From positions 124,001 through 188,000 of the forward strand of contig JAKSZP010014548.1 of NCBI GenBank assembly GCA_022478985.1: a DNA stretch of 64,000 bases, given 5' to 3'. A program made the position numbers and the translations under genes. Each line of letters opens with the position of its first letter. The stretch's first letter is position 1. The notes beneath the pieces are model-generated. The model did not search any database. It was not told the origin of the DNA and worked only from the letters and a program-made list of their open reading frames with translations. Below are positions 1 to 8,944 of the stretch, piece by piece. This DNA is from Massospora cicadina. Its lineage: Eukaryota; Entomophthoromycota; Entomophthoromycetes; Entomophthorales; Entomophthoraceae.

Positions 1-50
1 ATTAGAGAGAGTTAATACTGTATATGGTCTATTTGGTATTTATATACAAC

Positions 51-926
51 TGTCAAAGATTTGGCGCATGATGAAATTGGTAAATCCTTGACCTCTGGTA
101 GAATTGAGGAGATACCAATCAAAGTGAAAGGATTATTAAGCCAAGATGAATTTAGCTCCAAAAAATGGCAATATTCATTTGAGTAACATTGAGAATGAAT
201 AGAACAATTTAGGTGCTGAATGGTGCACTGAAAAGGAAAACAATTGAAAGGAAAGAAAAATGGTGCCATCAAGCAACCAGAAAATTAAGTCCACTGATGA
301 TAATGAAGATTTAGAAACTACCAAGGCTCACAGGAGCCATGGAACCAATGATCCTAATATCAAAGGCTTCACACACCGCTGCAGTGCATGAATTCAGGAA
401 CTTGAGAAAATAAATGCCCAGAGAGAAATCAATAAAAGAAGAGACTTTTCCAAGGTTTTTGAAGAAGATATAATATCTTCACAATCCACTATTCAAATAT
501 CCACTCAATATATTTTACATCCTGATTCTTTAGTATTTAGTATAAAAATACTAAGTTTATATCTTAAATAAACAGTCTATTTCACAGAATCTTAAGTTTG
601 TCCTTTATCTAAAGTAATCACCAGTAACCAGTCTAGGATTAACCTGTTTTGAAGAAGACAATTGTTTTGAGAAGGACTCCTTGTAAGGTTAAGCTTGCAA
701 GGAAAGAGGTTGAGATAAACTCCATTGGGTCAAGAGAAGATTCCAACTTACACAGAATTATTTCTGAAGAAGGTGCACAGTTGGCGTGCAAGTGCCAAGT
801 TTACAGCTCTCTCAGGAAGTTTAAGCCTAGCTGGTTAGTGTCAGATCTGTGCAAAATATTACCTCTTTCAACGCCCCAAGTTCAAAATCCCCAAAGCTAA
901 GCAAGCAGAACCCAGGGCGGCGAGAC
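51..926 (+). repeat. G1 5' LTR
   Basis: It begins TGT and matches 3819-4694 over its full length with scattered substitutions. A TATA-like box lies at 541-550 (TATAAAAATA) and a poly(A) signal AATAAA at 567-572. The end is set by the primer-binding site at 927. Confidence 0.85.
649..900 (+). other. Open frame in U5 of the G1 5' LTR (83 codons, no ATG)
   Basis: A basic open frame starts near TTG at 649 and ends with TAA 26 bp before the LTR end. The same frame is open in the 3' LTR (4416-4667) with the same length and many substitutions but no stop or indel. It has no in-frame ATG, so it would need splicing or upstream initiation. It lies downstream of TATA and AATAAA, like the U5 frames of G2, G3 and G5, but I see no membrane segment and no recognisable domain. 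It may be a chance open frame. Confidence 0.35.
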
Positions 927-944
927 TGGTGCTCACTAAAGGGG
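927..944 (+). other. G1 primer-binding site
   Basis: TGGTGCTCACTAAAGGGG follows the 5' LTR directly. It begins TGG, as expected for pairing with a tRNA CCA end, and closely matches the sites of G4, G6, G7 and G8. Confidence 0.7.
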
Positions 945-991
945 TGACACCAACTACACATTTGAAAAGAGAGAGTTTAGGGTAAACAGAA

Positions 992-2175
992 ATGCCTAGT
1001 ATTGAGATCATGGAGATATACCATGGTGAAAAAGCAGCAGGAAGCCTATCCCCAAATGAAAAAGAGATGATCAAGGCAAGGCTGCAAGTGTTGGAAAAAG
1101 AAGTAGTAGAGTTGAGGTTGTACCTAGATTGGGTTTCAGACACCACTAGATGGGCTCAAATGGCTACTACCTCAGTGTTAGGGCACATACCAATGACTTG
1201 ATAAATTAAAACTGATCTGAAGGGACTTGAGGATTGGGTCCAGCACCTTGAATCAGAAAATGGAATAAATGTGCAAACATTGAATGAGTATGGTGAATGA
1301 TTAGACCACCATGAGACTATATTGAATGGCATTAATTGAAACTTGAAGGAAATCAAGGATCAGCTTCAAGTGAAACCACAGCCTGCTCCCAGCCCTTTAC
1401 TAGAAATCTCACATTTGGTTCACCAGTGTAAGCTGCACAGGGAGCAACATCTTCACAACATCAGCAAGGTGCTCCAGTAGATAAAGATCCAAACTTTAAA
1501 TCCTATCTCAAAACCATGTTCACTCCTGGTGAGGGAACAATAGCTGGGATTTTAAAAATGTACAAGAACAGCATGGACGGCACTAGTGGCAAGCAGAAGG
1601 CTCATCACATCTAAGGCTGCATGAGCTGTGAAGTTTAGGAGATACTCAGTGCTAGTTTACGCCCTGGTTTGACCTAGACCAAGGTCAAGGAAATACTGTT
1701 ATCAGAATTTGGTAGCGCACAGGATGTTGAGAATATAAAGCAGTTCATATTGATGAAGACGGGAAAGACAGAGACAATCACAAATTATGTCACCCAATAC
1801 TACCTTCTAGCACAACAACTATGGACCACTGGGACCTTAGACTTGCCTACCACAAAGACTGTTCTACTCAGTTCCTTAGAAGCATATACAGCCCTCAAGA
1901 TGCACATGACGCTTGCAGTTAAAACGGCTGGATCTCTCAAGTCCATCAAAGAAGCATTAACCAATGTGCAAGGAACTAATAAGATTGAGAAAAAACCAAT
2001 GACTAAACTAACATGCAGAGTTGGAAAAGTGGTGTATGCTATACAGGACAAGAGTGACAAGCCAAAAGACAAGAGCTTTGAACCAGATCCATGGTATCAG
2101 CACAAGGAGTTCATATGCCACAAATGTCACAAGCCTGGTCACTATTGGCAATCTTATCCAATGAAAGGTAATTAA
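992..2175 (+). pseudogene. gag: G1 gag (broken)
   Basis: Structural Gag of the element, meant to package its RNA. The ATG at 992 opens a 69-codon, heptad-rich segment that stops at 1201. Gag-like sequence continues with stops and frameshifts through a GEGTIA...SMDG stretch (about 1531-1590), also seen in G8 gag, into an open 141-codon segment at 1750-2175. The nucleocapsid knuckle lies near its C-terminus as C-x2-C-x4-H, but the last Cys is Tyr, so zinc binding would be impaired. I infer at least three breaks. Confidence 0.7.
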
Positions 2176-2517
2176 GAAAAACCCTTTCACCAAAAGAGGA
2201 AACCCCTGGAACTGTTCATTGGATGAATCTACATGTGGAAGGAGAGGACAAACACCAAGGTAAAGACTTAATGGATGCCAGTTACCATGTCTTAGGAGCC
2301 CCCAGTACTGTATCTGTACCTGCACAATTATGGGTACATGGATCCACTGATGAGGGGTTGAACTCTACATACCTAGCTCAAGAAATGAAGCCCACTCAAG
2401 TAGTCAATAGTCTAGAGGAAGGCAAACACCTTGTAATGGACACCTTCAATAATATTGAGAAGACTACTACTCTGCACGCCAAATTGACATCTAATATACC
2501 CAAGCAATTAAAGAAAT

Positions 2518-2892
2518 TTGAAAAGTCAGCTGGCGACGTTCTGTCAACTGGTAAATCCATTTGGGAAGAGTGTAACCATAGTGGAAGTTGTGGTACAGCA
2601 TGTGCGTGTACTGGCAGTCCTCAATGCTGATGCCCCAGTCAATATCATGTCCTCAAAATTGATTAAGAAGCTAAAATTTATGCTGGACATTAACTACCAT
2701 GTGAGATATCATACAGCAGGATCTGACACCACATGTGCATTAGGGGATTACTTTGCCTTAACCCTACACTTTGGGTGCATGGTAATCACTGCCCCTGCCA
2801 TGGTCTTGGACAACAACCAATATGACTTCCTTATTGACACACAATTTCTATTTAAGTTCAGAGCAAAGATTGACTTTGTTAGCAGCATTTGA
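2518..2892 (+). pseudogene. G1 aspartic protease (broken)
   Basis: This is the retropepsin-like protease between Gag and RT. Its active site, DTGAPVN in relative G6, reads NADAPVN here, so the catalytic Asp is lost. Downstream sequence keeps the family pattern, with a hydrophobic beta strand followed by a Y-DFLIDT stretch equivalent to the usual ILIGT motif. The frame overlaps the end of the Gag-region frame (2223-2630). No function is expected. Confidence 0.6.
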
Positions 2893-2909
2893 GTCTGCTA
2901 AGCTACTAG

Positions 2910-3292
2910 ATGCCCCTTGTGTTTAAGGATGAAGACCTGAAATCAAGGAAGCATTGGATATGTCTGGTTAAAACTGAGCAATCATTTTACCCAGTGCACT
3001 ACATAATTTGCAAAAAAGGTGTGAAACAACTACCTGCTTCAGTGTACGCTGAAATTGGGCTGCCCTTGAGTGCCAATGAGGCAATGGAGATTTGACCAGG
3101 AGAACAAAGAGTTGTGCACACTGCCATAAGTGTAAAGATCTCCCAGAACACTGTACTTGAAATATACATCCAAGAAGGAGTATGCAAACAGGAGCCATGA
3201 GTGCTACCTGAATTCTTTGACTCTAGTCATGAGGGTGAAGTAACTATCCTCCTAGGAAACATCACCACTCACCTATCTGAATTGAGAAAGGA
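2910..3292 (+). pseudogene. G1 dUTPase-like segment between PR and RT (broken)
   Basis: The frame opened at 2910 is interrupted by TGA at 3093 and again near 3198, but reads on in the same frame. It contains PGEQRVV followed by GEVTILLGN. These match the equivalent stretch of G8 (PGEQRVVDTKI) and the GEIKVLLAN strand of G6, in the order seen in trimeric dUTPases. The assignment rests mainly on G6 and G8. Family knowledge: dUTPases lower dUTP and are carried by some retroviruses. Confidence 0.45.
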
Positions 3293-3298
3293 CAAGTT

Positions 3299-3818
3299 GT
3301 GGCATGCACAAAACTAACCAATTGTGATACCATTGAGTCAGTACATGCTGTTGGAGGATTATATGAATTGGGACTTGCTGACGTGACAGAGGAAGAATTG
3401 AAAGAGCTGGATGATTTATTGGAAGAGTTTGAAGATATTTACAGCCAAGGACCAAACGATTATAGTCTGTGTAAAGGAGAGATAAACTGTATGGATACAG
3501 GGTTAGCTATACCTTTCAAATCAAAGCCACACCGCCAATCAAAAATGGAAGAGGAGGTCATCACTAGGGAGCTTCAACAACTTACAGATGCTGGCTTGTT
3601 GAGGCTCTTGAAGAGTCCATGGGCATTGCCACTTCTGTTGGTGTTCAAGAAAGATGGCTCACACAGGGTGATTATGGACTACCGTTGCTTGAATGAAATT
3701 ACAAAAAAAGATTTTTACCCTCTCCCAAGAATCAATGATGCCTTGAAACGGTCGGACAGTTCAAATTATTTTTCAGCAATGGACCTGGCCAGTGGGTACT
3801 GGCAGAGAAAAGGGGTGG
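3299..3818 (+). pseudogene. pol: G1 reverse transcriptase, N-terminal half only
   Basis: An open frame covers the RT lead-in and fingers. It has a linker rich in Glu/Asp, then SPWALPLLLVFKKDGSHR and RVIMDYRCLN, and ends at the motif-A stretch FSAMDLASGYWQ near 3802. The next codons belong to the polypurine tract and LTR. The second catalytic motif (YxDD), thumb, RNase H and integrase are absent. The abrupt change inside a conserved domain shows an internal deletion. Confidence 0.85.
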
Positions 3819-4694
3819 TGTTGCAGATTTAGTGCATCATGAAATTGGTAAATCCTCAACCTCTGGTAGAGTTGAGTTTTTACTAATCAAAGTGCAAGAA
3901 TTATTAAATTAAGATGATTTTTCTCCAAAAATGGCAATATTTATTTGAGTAACATTGAGAAAAAACATAATGATTTAGGTGTTTAATGGTGCACTGAAAA
4001 GGAAAACAATTGAAATGAAAGAAAAATGGTGCCATCAAGCAACCAGAAAATTAAGTCCACTGATGATAATGAAGATTTAGAAACTACCAAGGCTCACAGG
4101 AGCTATGGAACCAATGATCCTAATATCAAAGGCTTCACACACTGCTGCAGTGCATGAATTCAGGAACTTGAGAAAATAAATGCCCAAGAGAGAAATCAAT
4201 AAAAGAAGAGACTTTTCTAAGGTTTCTGAAGAAGATACAATATCTTCACAATCCACTATTCAATTATCCACTCAATATATTTTACATTCTGATTCTTTAG
4301 TATTTAGTATAAAAATACTAAGTTTATATCTTAAATAAACAGTCTATTTCACAGAATCTTAAGTTTGTCCTTTATCTGAAGTAATCACCAGTAACCAGTC
4401 TGGGCTTAACTTATTTTGAAGAAGACACTTGTTTTGAAAAGGACTCCTTGTAAGGTTAAGATTGCAAGGAAAGAGGTTGAGGTAAACTTTATTGAGTCAA
4501 GAGAAGATTTTAACATGCACAGAATTATTTCTAAAGAAGACACACAGTTGGTGTGCAAGTGTCAAGTTTACAGCTCTCTCAGGAAGTTTAAGCCTAGCTG
4601 GTTAGTATCAGATCTGTGCAACAAATTACCTCTTTCAATGCCCCAAGTTCAAAATTCCCAGAGCTAAGCAAGCAGAACCCAGGGCAATAAGAAC
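3819..4694 (+). repeat. G1 3' LTR
   Basis: It matches 51-926 at equal length. TATAAAAATA lies at 4308-4317, AATAAA at 4334-4339, and the U5 open frame at 4416-4667. The right end (4694 or 4695) is set by alignment with the 5' LTR. Confidence 0.85.
4416..4667 (+). other. Open frame in U5 of the G1 3' LTR (83 codons)
   Basis: Second copy of the 649-900 frame, same length and TAA end. Differences include both conservative and radical changes, so selection cannot be judged by eye. Confidence 0.35.
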
Positions 4695-5636
4695 AATATT
4701 AGCATATAAATAGATATTTTGGGTTTAACCTCTTGTACTATAACAACACATATAGCATATCATTATAGTGCAAGGGGTTAAAGAAATTATCCAAAGTAAA
4801 AAACTTATTTGGAGTTGCTTTGGGTGAGATGGTCACATGCTTCAGCTAATTAATTTATAGCACAAGAGGTTAAGTTATATCTAATAGTAGATATAGACCT
4901 AGGTATCATATTAGATATAAAGATTACATAGTGCTAATTAACTTAGTGATTATACCCCTGCTTAAACTGCAGAAAAACTGCTTAAATTATAATTTTAGCA
5001 CAAAGGTAAGCACTTTAATAGTTTTTGATCATTTTGTAAAATATTCACTAACTAGTTGTTTTCATCCTCATTTAAATTACAGAATTAAAATTTAAATATA
5101 AAGATATACACTTTAATTGTCTTCAGTTATTGAGAAAAATATTCACAAAATATTTGTCTTTAGTTTAACAATAAAAAATTGATTTTAGTTAATAATCTTA
5201 TTAGATATTTGATCCCAGTACAACATTCTTAAATTTGAAGTGTGCTATTAAGATCATTCAAAGCTAAGTTTTCTTAGTAGTTTAATTTATTTTTTACTAT
5301 CTGTAGCTATTAATTCATCGAAGTTATTACAAGTTTATTTCCAGTATAATCATCTGAGATTTGATTTAATCAGTATCTTTCAAGTTAAGCTTTTTGATGG
5401 TTATACTTACTTTTAAATGTTTGTTTCTACTATAATGATCTGTGGCCATCTAAAATGGTTATAAATATCAGTTAAGGTATTTTTTCTCTTAATTGGTAAT
5501 ATTTTTAGTATTTTTATTAATTTTGATTTCAGCATAAATTATTATAATTATCTGTGTTTACTAATATTATCTGGTAAGTTTTAATCTTTAGCATAAAACC
5601 TAAATTATTCAGTTCAAGTCATCTGGAAATAAATAA
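4695..5636. other. AT-rich spacer, no gene seen
   Basis: Very AT-rich sequence with dense stops in all frames. I recognise no coding or repeat structure except the Helitron-like terminus at its right edge. Confidence 0.6.
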
Positions 5637-5665
5637 ACCCAAGCAACGCTGGGTAACACCGCTAG
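5637..5665 (+). mobile_element. Helitron-like 3' terminus
   Basis: A short hairpin (ACCCAAGC, loop, GCTGGGT; 5637-5654) is followed after 7 nt by CTAG (5662-5665) and then T. This fits the Helitron 3' end: GC-rich hairpin, short spacer, CTRR, inserted 5' of T. The element would extend to the left, but I see no TC-start or Rep/helicase coding. Confidence 0.35.
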
Positions 5666-6048
5666 TCTGATATAAACTAGTTTTTAATCTAGTTTAACTT
5701 TAGGCTCCTGTAAATCAGAACTGATAAGGGCTTATTTATTAAATATTATTGGGCTTAGCTAATTATGGGCTTAGCATTTGAATACATTTTATGCCTTTTA
5801 AGCATGGGGTTTACATGCAGTATCGATATTAATCTAAATCAACATCGGTGAATATGGGACTTGGCAAATTAAATTATCGTTATACAAATTATCCATAAAA
5901 GGTTAGTCAACTTTGAACAGAAGTTCCATTTTTCAGCCGCTTATTTGACACCCTAAATCATTAATACGTAGTTAACTGATTAAAGCAATCGATATTGAAC
6001 AATGATTTCATCTTGTTCTGTATGCTTTTCCAACAAGCCACAGGGGAT

Positions 6049-6270
6049 TTATTTGGTGATGAATTGGGTTAACAGTTGTATGGAAGTTAAACATAATTCC
6101 CTGTCTAAATTAAAATTGCCTGAGCTGAACAAATCAGATTTATCTTTAAAGTAAACCTCCAGCCAAATCAAATTGTAGCTTGGATTACAGCTTTGCCTTG
6201 CAGCAATTTCCCAAGTGAACCGTAGCCTTCCTTCTCTATAAAGCATGATAGATTTAACAACGGCCGCCAC
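6049..6270 (-). CDS. Possible divergent gene fragment, unrecognised
   Basis: A 73-codon minus-strand frame starts with ATG at 6270, 72 bp from the start of the NC2 alpha gene on the opposite strand. The arrangement suggests a shared bidirectional promoter. The protein is not recognised. The +1 frame of the same stretch is also open and protein-like, so short introns like those of the neighbour may be present. A chance open frame is quite possible. Confidence 0.2.
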   Translation of the reverse strand: MAAVVKSIMLYREGRLRFTWEIAARQSCNPSYNLIWLEVYFKDKSDLFSSGNFNLDRELCLTSIQLLTQFITK

Positions 6271-6341
6271 GCACGCTAACGAGACTGCTAACGAGTTACT
6301 CTAGCCATTTTAATGTCGTTTTCAATACCACGACTTTAAGA

Positions 6342-7035
6342 ATGCAGAAGAAATTTAAGACCCGCTTCCCAGTGGTAAGTCCAACTAACTATGGCTAATG
6401 TGTAGTCAAGGATTAAAAAAATTATGCAATCTGACGAGGAGGTCGGCAAAATATCTCAAACGACCCCCGTCCTAGTATGTAAGTTGGGATCTTTGACCTC
6501 CCTGACCTATTTAAGCGAAGGCGACCGAATTGTTTGTGCAATCTCTGATCAGCAAGACTTGTATTGAAACAAAGGCCCAGAACTCTAAAAGAATTTTCAG
6601 TCGCTCATCTGTAAGTTTCCTCTTTGTTCCCATGTTGACTTTCAAAAGAAGGAGCTGTATTTTTAATACCGAGCAGTTTGATTTCCTAAAGGAACTTGTA
6701 GAAAATAAGGCCCAGTTTATCCCTCAACAGCGGCCCTCCATCTCCGGACCCCAAAGCCATTTGGAGAATGTTCCAGAAGTAGATTTACCCTCCCACCTCC
6801 TCCATACACAAAAAGCTGAAACTGAGTCTCAAGGAAACTCAATATCCACTTTTGTTGGCCCTGGTTCCCTGGTTATTGTTAATCCCGAACCCAACACTTC
6901 ACCTTCAAGTAATTCTTCTGGTGGTAGTTTTTCTTCCCCTGTCTCTTTTCTAACTCTTACCTTTAAGTTGCTGGTCCTCCTTGCCATAAACGTGGGAGAC
7001 CAAAGGGTCAGAAAAAGCCCAAATGTCTTATGTAA
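6342..7035 (+). CDS. BUR6: NC2 alpha / DRAP1 (Bur6-like) histone-fold protein, five exons, one apparent frameshift
   Basis: In this family the alpha subunit of Negative cofactor 2 pairs with NC2 beta (Dr1), binds TBP on DNA and blocks TFIIA/TFIIB. Exons read 6342-6374, 6406-6478, 6516-6610, 6649-6923 and 6968-7035, about 180 residues. Introns are 31, 37, 38 and 44 nt; three start GTAAG and the last GTAGT. The joined product shows KTRFPV-SRIKKIMQSDEEVGKI, PVLVSKATELFVQSLI, HLRSCIFNTEQFDFLKELVE and a C-terminal AT-hook-like KRGRPKGQKKPK before TAA. Removing one base near 6579-6585 gives a continuous frame and the family's normal spacing to HLxxC; as written, exon 3 is frameshifted. That is either a sequencing error or a real lesion. 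The start is the only ATG placed to give KTRFPV. The last intron is the least certain. Confidence 0.8.
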
Positions 7036-7286
7036 TCTTGAACTATTTCTTTTTCGTATAGTATGTTACTGTGTTATTATTAAAGGGGAAATCTTTGTAA
7101 GGCATCTTACAATTTGTTTGGAGGTTTTATTTATTGGGTTGCCGTTTAGCTTGGCAGTAAGTTAGGCGCAGAGGGATTTCAAGTACACATTTACTTTGGC
7201 TGGGTGGCCAGCCTGGCTTCCTTAAGTCTCGTTTTGCCAACAAAACTTTGTTGACTATGCTCTTTAAATCTTTAAACTATTTTCAA

Positions 7287-7307
7287 CCCGGTGTTAAAAG
7301 CACCGGG
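7287..7307. repeat. Perfect 7-bp stem hairpin
   Basis: CCCGGTG and CACCGGG flank a 7-nt loop (ttaaaag), about 250 bp downstream of the NC2 alpha stop. The role is unknown; it may lie in an exon of the next gene. Confidence 0.6.
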
Positions 7308-7388
7308 AGTTCGCATGGATGCAACCTTATCGCGATGCAATAAATTATACGCTACACAATTTTAAGCGTCATTCGGTGGTATTTATAG

Positions 7389-7966
7389 AATCTCGAGTCA
7401 CTTGTTAACGCGCCAGCTGATATTAATTTTGTGGCATCACATTATTCTAAATCTATTCCCGTCGATTACGAGCTTCTAAATTTGAAATTTAGGAACCTTT
7501 TGACTTTGGGGTTTAAGGGATAGACAGTTAGTTGGGGGTTAACTGTCTAACGTACTGTGGGTAACGGGTTCAACGCTAGCTGGGCTCATTTCACGTATGC
7601 ATCGCCAAAGGAAAGTCTCGTTGAGTATATTTGTCGTTTGGTCGGCTCAACTCAGATATTTTTGCCTGTTTTTAGTTTTGAGTAAGCGATAAATGTTCTC
7701 GCCCATCATACTGAAACCATAATCCTCTTATCCATTTAAAGGTCAATTAATTTAGGCCATAGGTCAGCTTTCATTAGACCATCAATTATTTTGCGTGGTT
7801 GCTGGATAATGCATCTAAGGTTGCACAAAATTACCATTTGTGGTTGACGGGTTCGGAACTACTCTTACCTTCTACTTCTGTTGGTTCTATTCAAGTGGTA
7901 TTAACTTTTAGGAACCATGGTTGTCATATATCGACCCTGTTTTTAAATTGTAAAATTGGCCTATGA
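7389..7966 (+). CDS. Possible unrecognised multi-exon gene (three open segments)
   Basis: Three open segments lie in the CpG-richer island: 7389-7510 (after an acceptor-like TTTATAG), 7580-7681 and 7778-7966 (after TTCATTAG, ending TGA). The first two join in phase if 7511-7579 is removed (GTTTAAG...CGCTAG). The second ends at a good donor, GTAAGC at 7682. The third does not join the second in phase, so a further exon or a break is needed. The composition is gene-like, but I recognise no family. Upstream sequence (7190-7340) has another open stretch. Confidence 0.3.
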
Positions 7967-8289
7967 GCACTAAGGCTTTAAGTTTAATATATCGGTCAAC
8001 CAATTTTTACAGAAATGACTATAGCTTGCTATGCATAGCATAACAGGGGAAACAAACGTTTGTTTCAAAGTTAAAACTGCAGTTAGATTCAAAATTGAAG
8101 CTATTCAAAAGGTGGCTAATATCTAGATTAAACTTTATAGATTGGTGGGAAAACAACCCAACAGTACGGCATAAATCTTGATAGCAGTGCAATTTTGATT
8201 CGAATTCTAGCAGGGAAACCTTAAGCAGAGAGTATTGTAGGGCTAGTAGATTTTACTTCCTTGTTTCCGTTTTTAACAAAAATTGACTG

Positions 8290-8767
8290 TTAACACTTTC
8301 GTCGCCATGTCACCCAAATATGGATGACGGGGCGACGAATATTTTAACGAACAATTCGTAGGTTTGGCATCGCTAATAGCAAATTTAAATGTGACGTCTT
8401 AAATAAAATCGAATGGTAAAAAACTACCCAAAACCACCATCGGAGCTCTGAAGGGGTACGTAAGAAAAAGGTGCGCAAAACTAAGTTCCTAGCTGTATGG
8501 GTAGAGGGCAAATTAAAAATATTGAAAATATTCAAATTATACTACACTTTTTTATTAATTTATATTTATGATAAAATATTATATTATATTACAGTTTATT
8601 ATGATATTCGTTAAAACTGTCTAAACATATTTATGGTGATTTTGGACAATTGGGACAATAGGTTATTTTAATAATTTTCTTACTTCCTGGCATTTGACAA
8701 TATGTCAATAGTCACATTTGGGCCCCGTGAGAAACTCAACTAAATCACGCTGGGCGACGAGTGTTAA
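8290..8767. mobile_element. TTAA-flanked MITE candidate (piggyBac-like ends)
   Basis: A 470-bp body (8294-8763) is flanked by TTAA at 8290-8293 and 8764-8767. The ends are inverted: CACTTTCGTCGCC on the left and CACTCGTCGCCC (reverse complement) on the right, one base apart. A second inverted copy of the core at 8331-8339 forms a subterminal stem-loop with the left end. TTAA duplication is the piggyBac signature. No transposase is encoded. Confidence 0.4.
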
Positions 8768-8910
8768 AAGATAAAAAAGTATTCGAGGTGGGTCGACCTT
8801 GGGACAAATATACCACGCCGAGTTTTTTTAGCCTGCGCTGGCTTTGAACTTGTGTCAATCGAAACCCGACCCAGAGTGGAGCAGGAACCACCCCGCTACG
8901 CTACCACTCC
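8768..8910 (-). mobile_element. tRNA-derived SINE candidate
   Basis: On the minus strand an A box (TAGCGTAGCGG, complement of 8893-8903) and a B-box-like motif (GGTTTCGATTG, complement of 8856-8866) are spaced as in a tRNA-derived pol III promoter. A tail runs down to a T-rich end near 8768-8776. It abuts the MITE candidate. No second copy was seen in the window. Confidence 0.4.
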
Positions 8911-8944
8911 TCTTGAGTTGGCATCTTGATACAGGGATCGTGAT

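Larger units (their letters stand above)
51..4694 (+). mobile_element. G1: internally deleted Ty3/gypsy LTR retrotransposon
   Basis: Two direct repeats of 876 bp each (51-926 and 3819-4694) flank 2.9 kb of internal sequence. The order inside is primer-binding site, gag, protease, dUTPase-like segment and the first half of reverse transcriptase. Right after the RT motif-A region the sequence jumps to a polypurine tract (about 3805-3818, gagaaaaggggtgg) and the 3' LTR, so the rest of RT, RNase H and integrase are missing. All frames carry stops. I could not find a matching target-site duplication (acaac on the left, aatat on the right). Confidence 0.85.

Noticed and set aside
6530..7165. Single-exon 211-codon gene
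   Set aside because: The start is TTG and the frame runs through two introns. The true gene is the spliced NC2 alpha, and the C-terminal part after 6923 is out of the coding frame.
7287..7307. Rho-independent terminator
   Set aside because: The organism is eukaryotic and no U-tract follows; recorded only as a hairpin.
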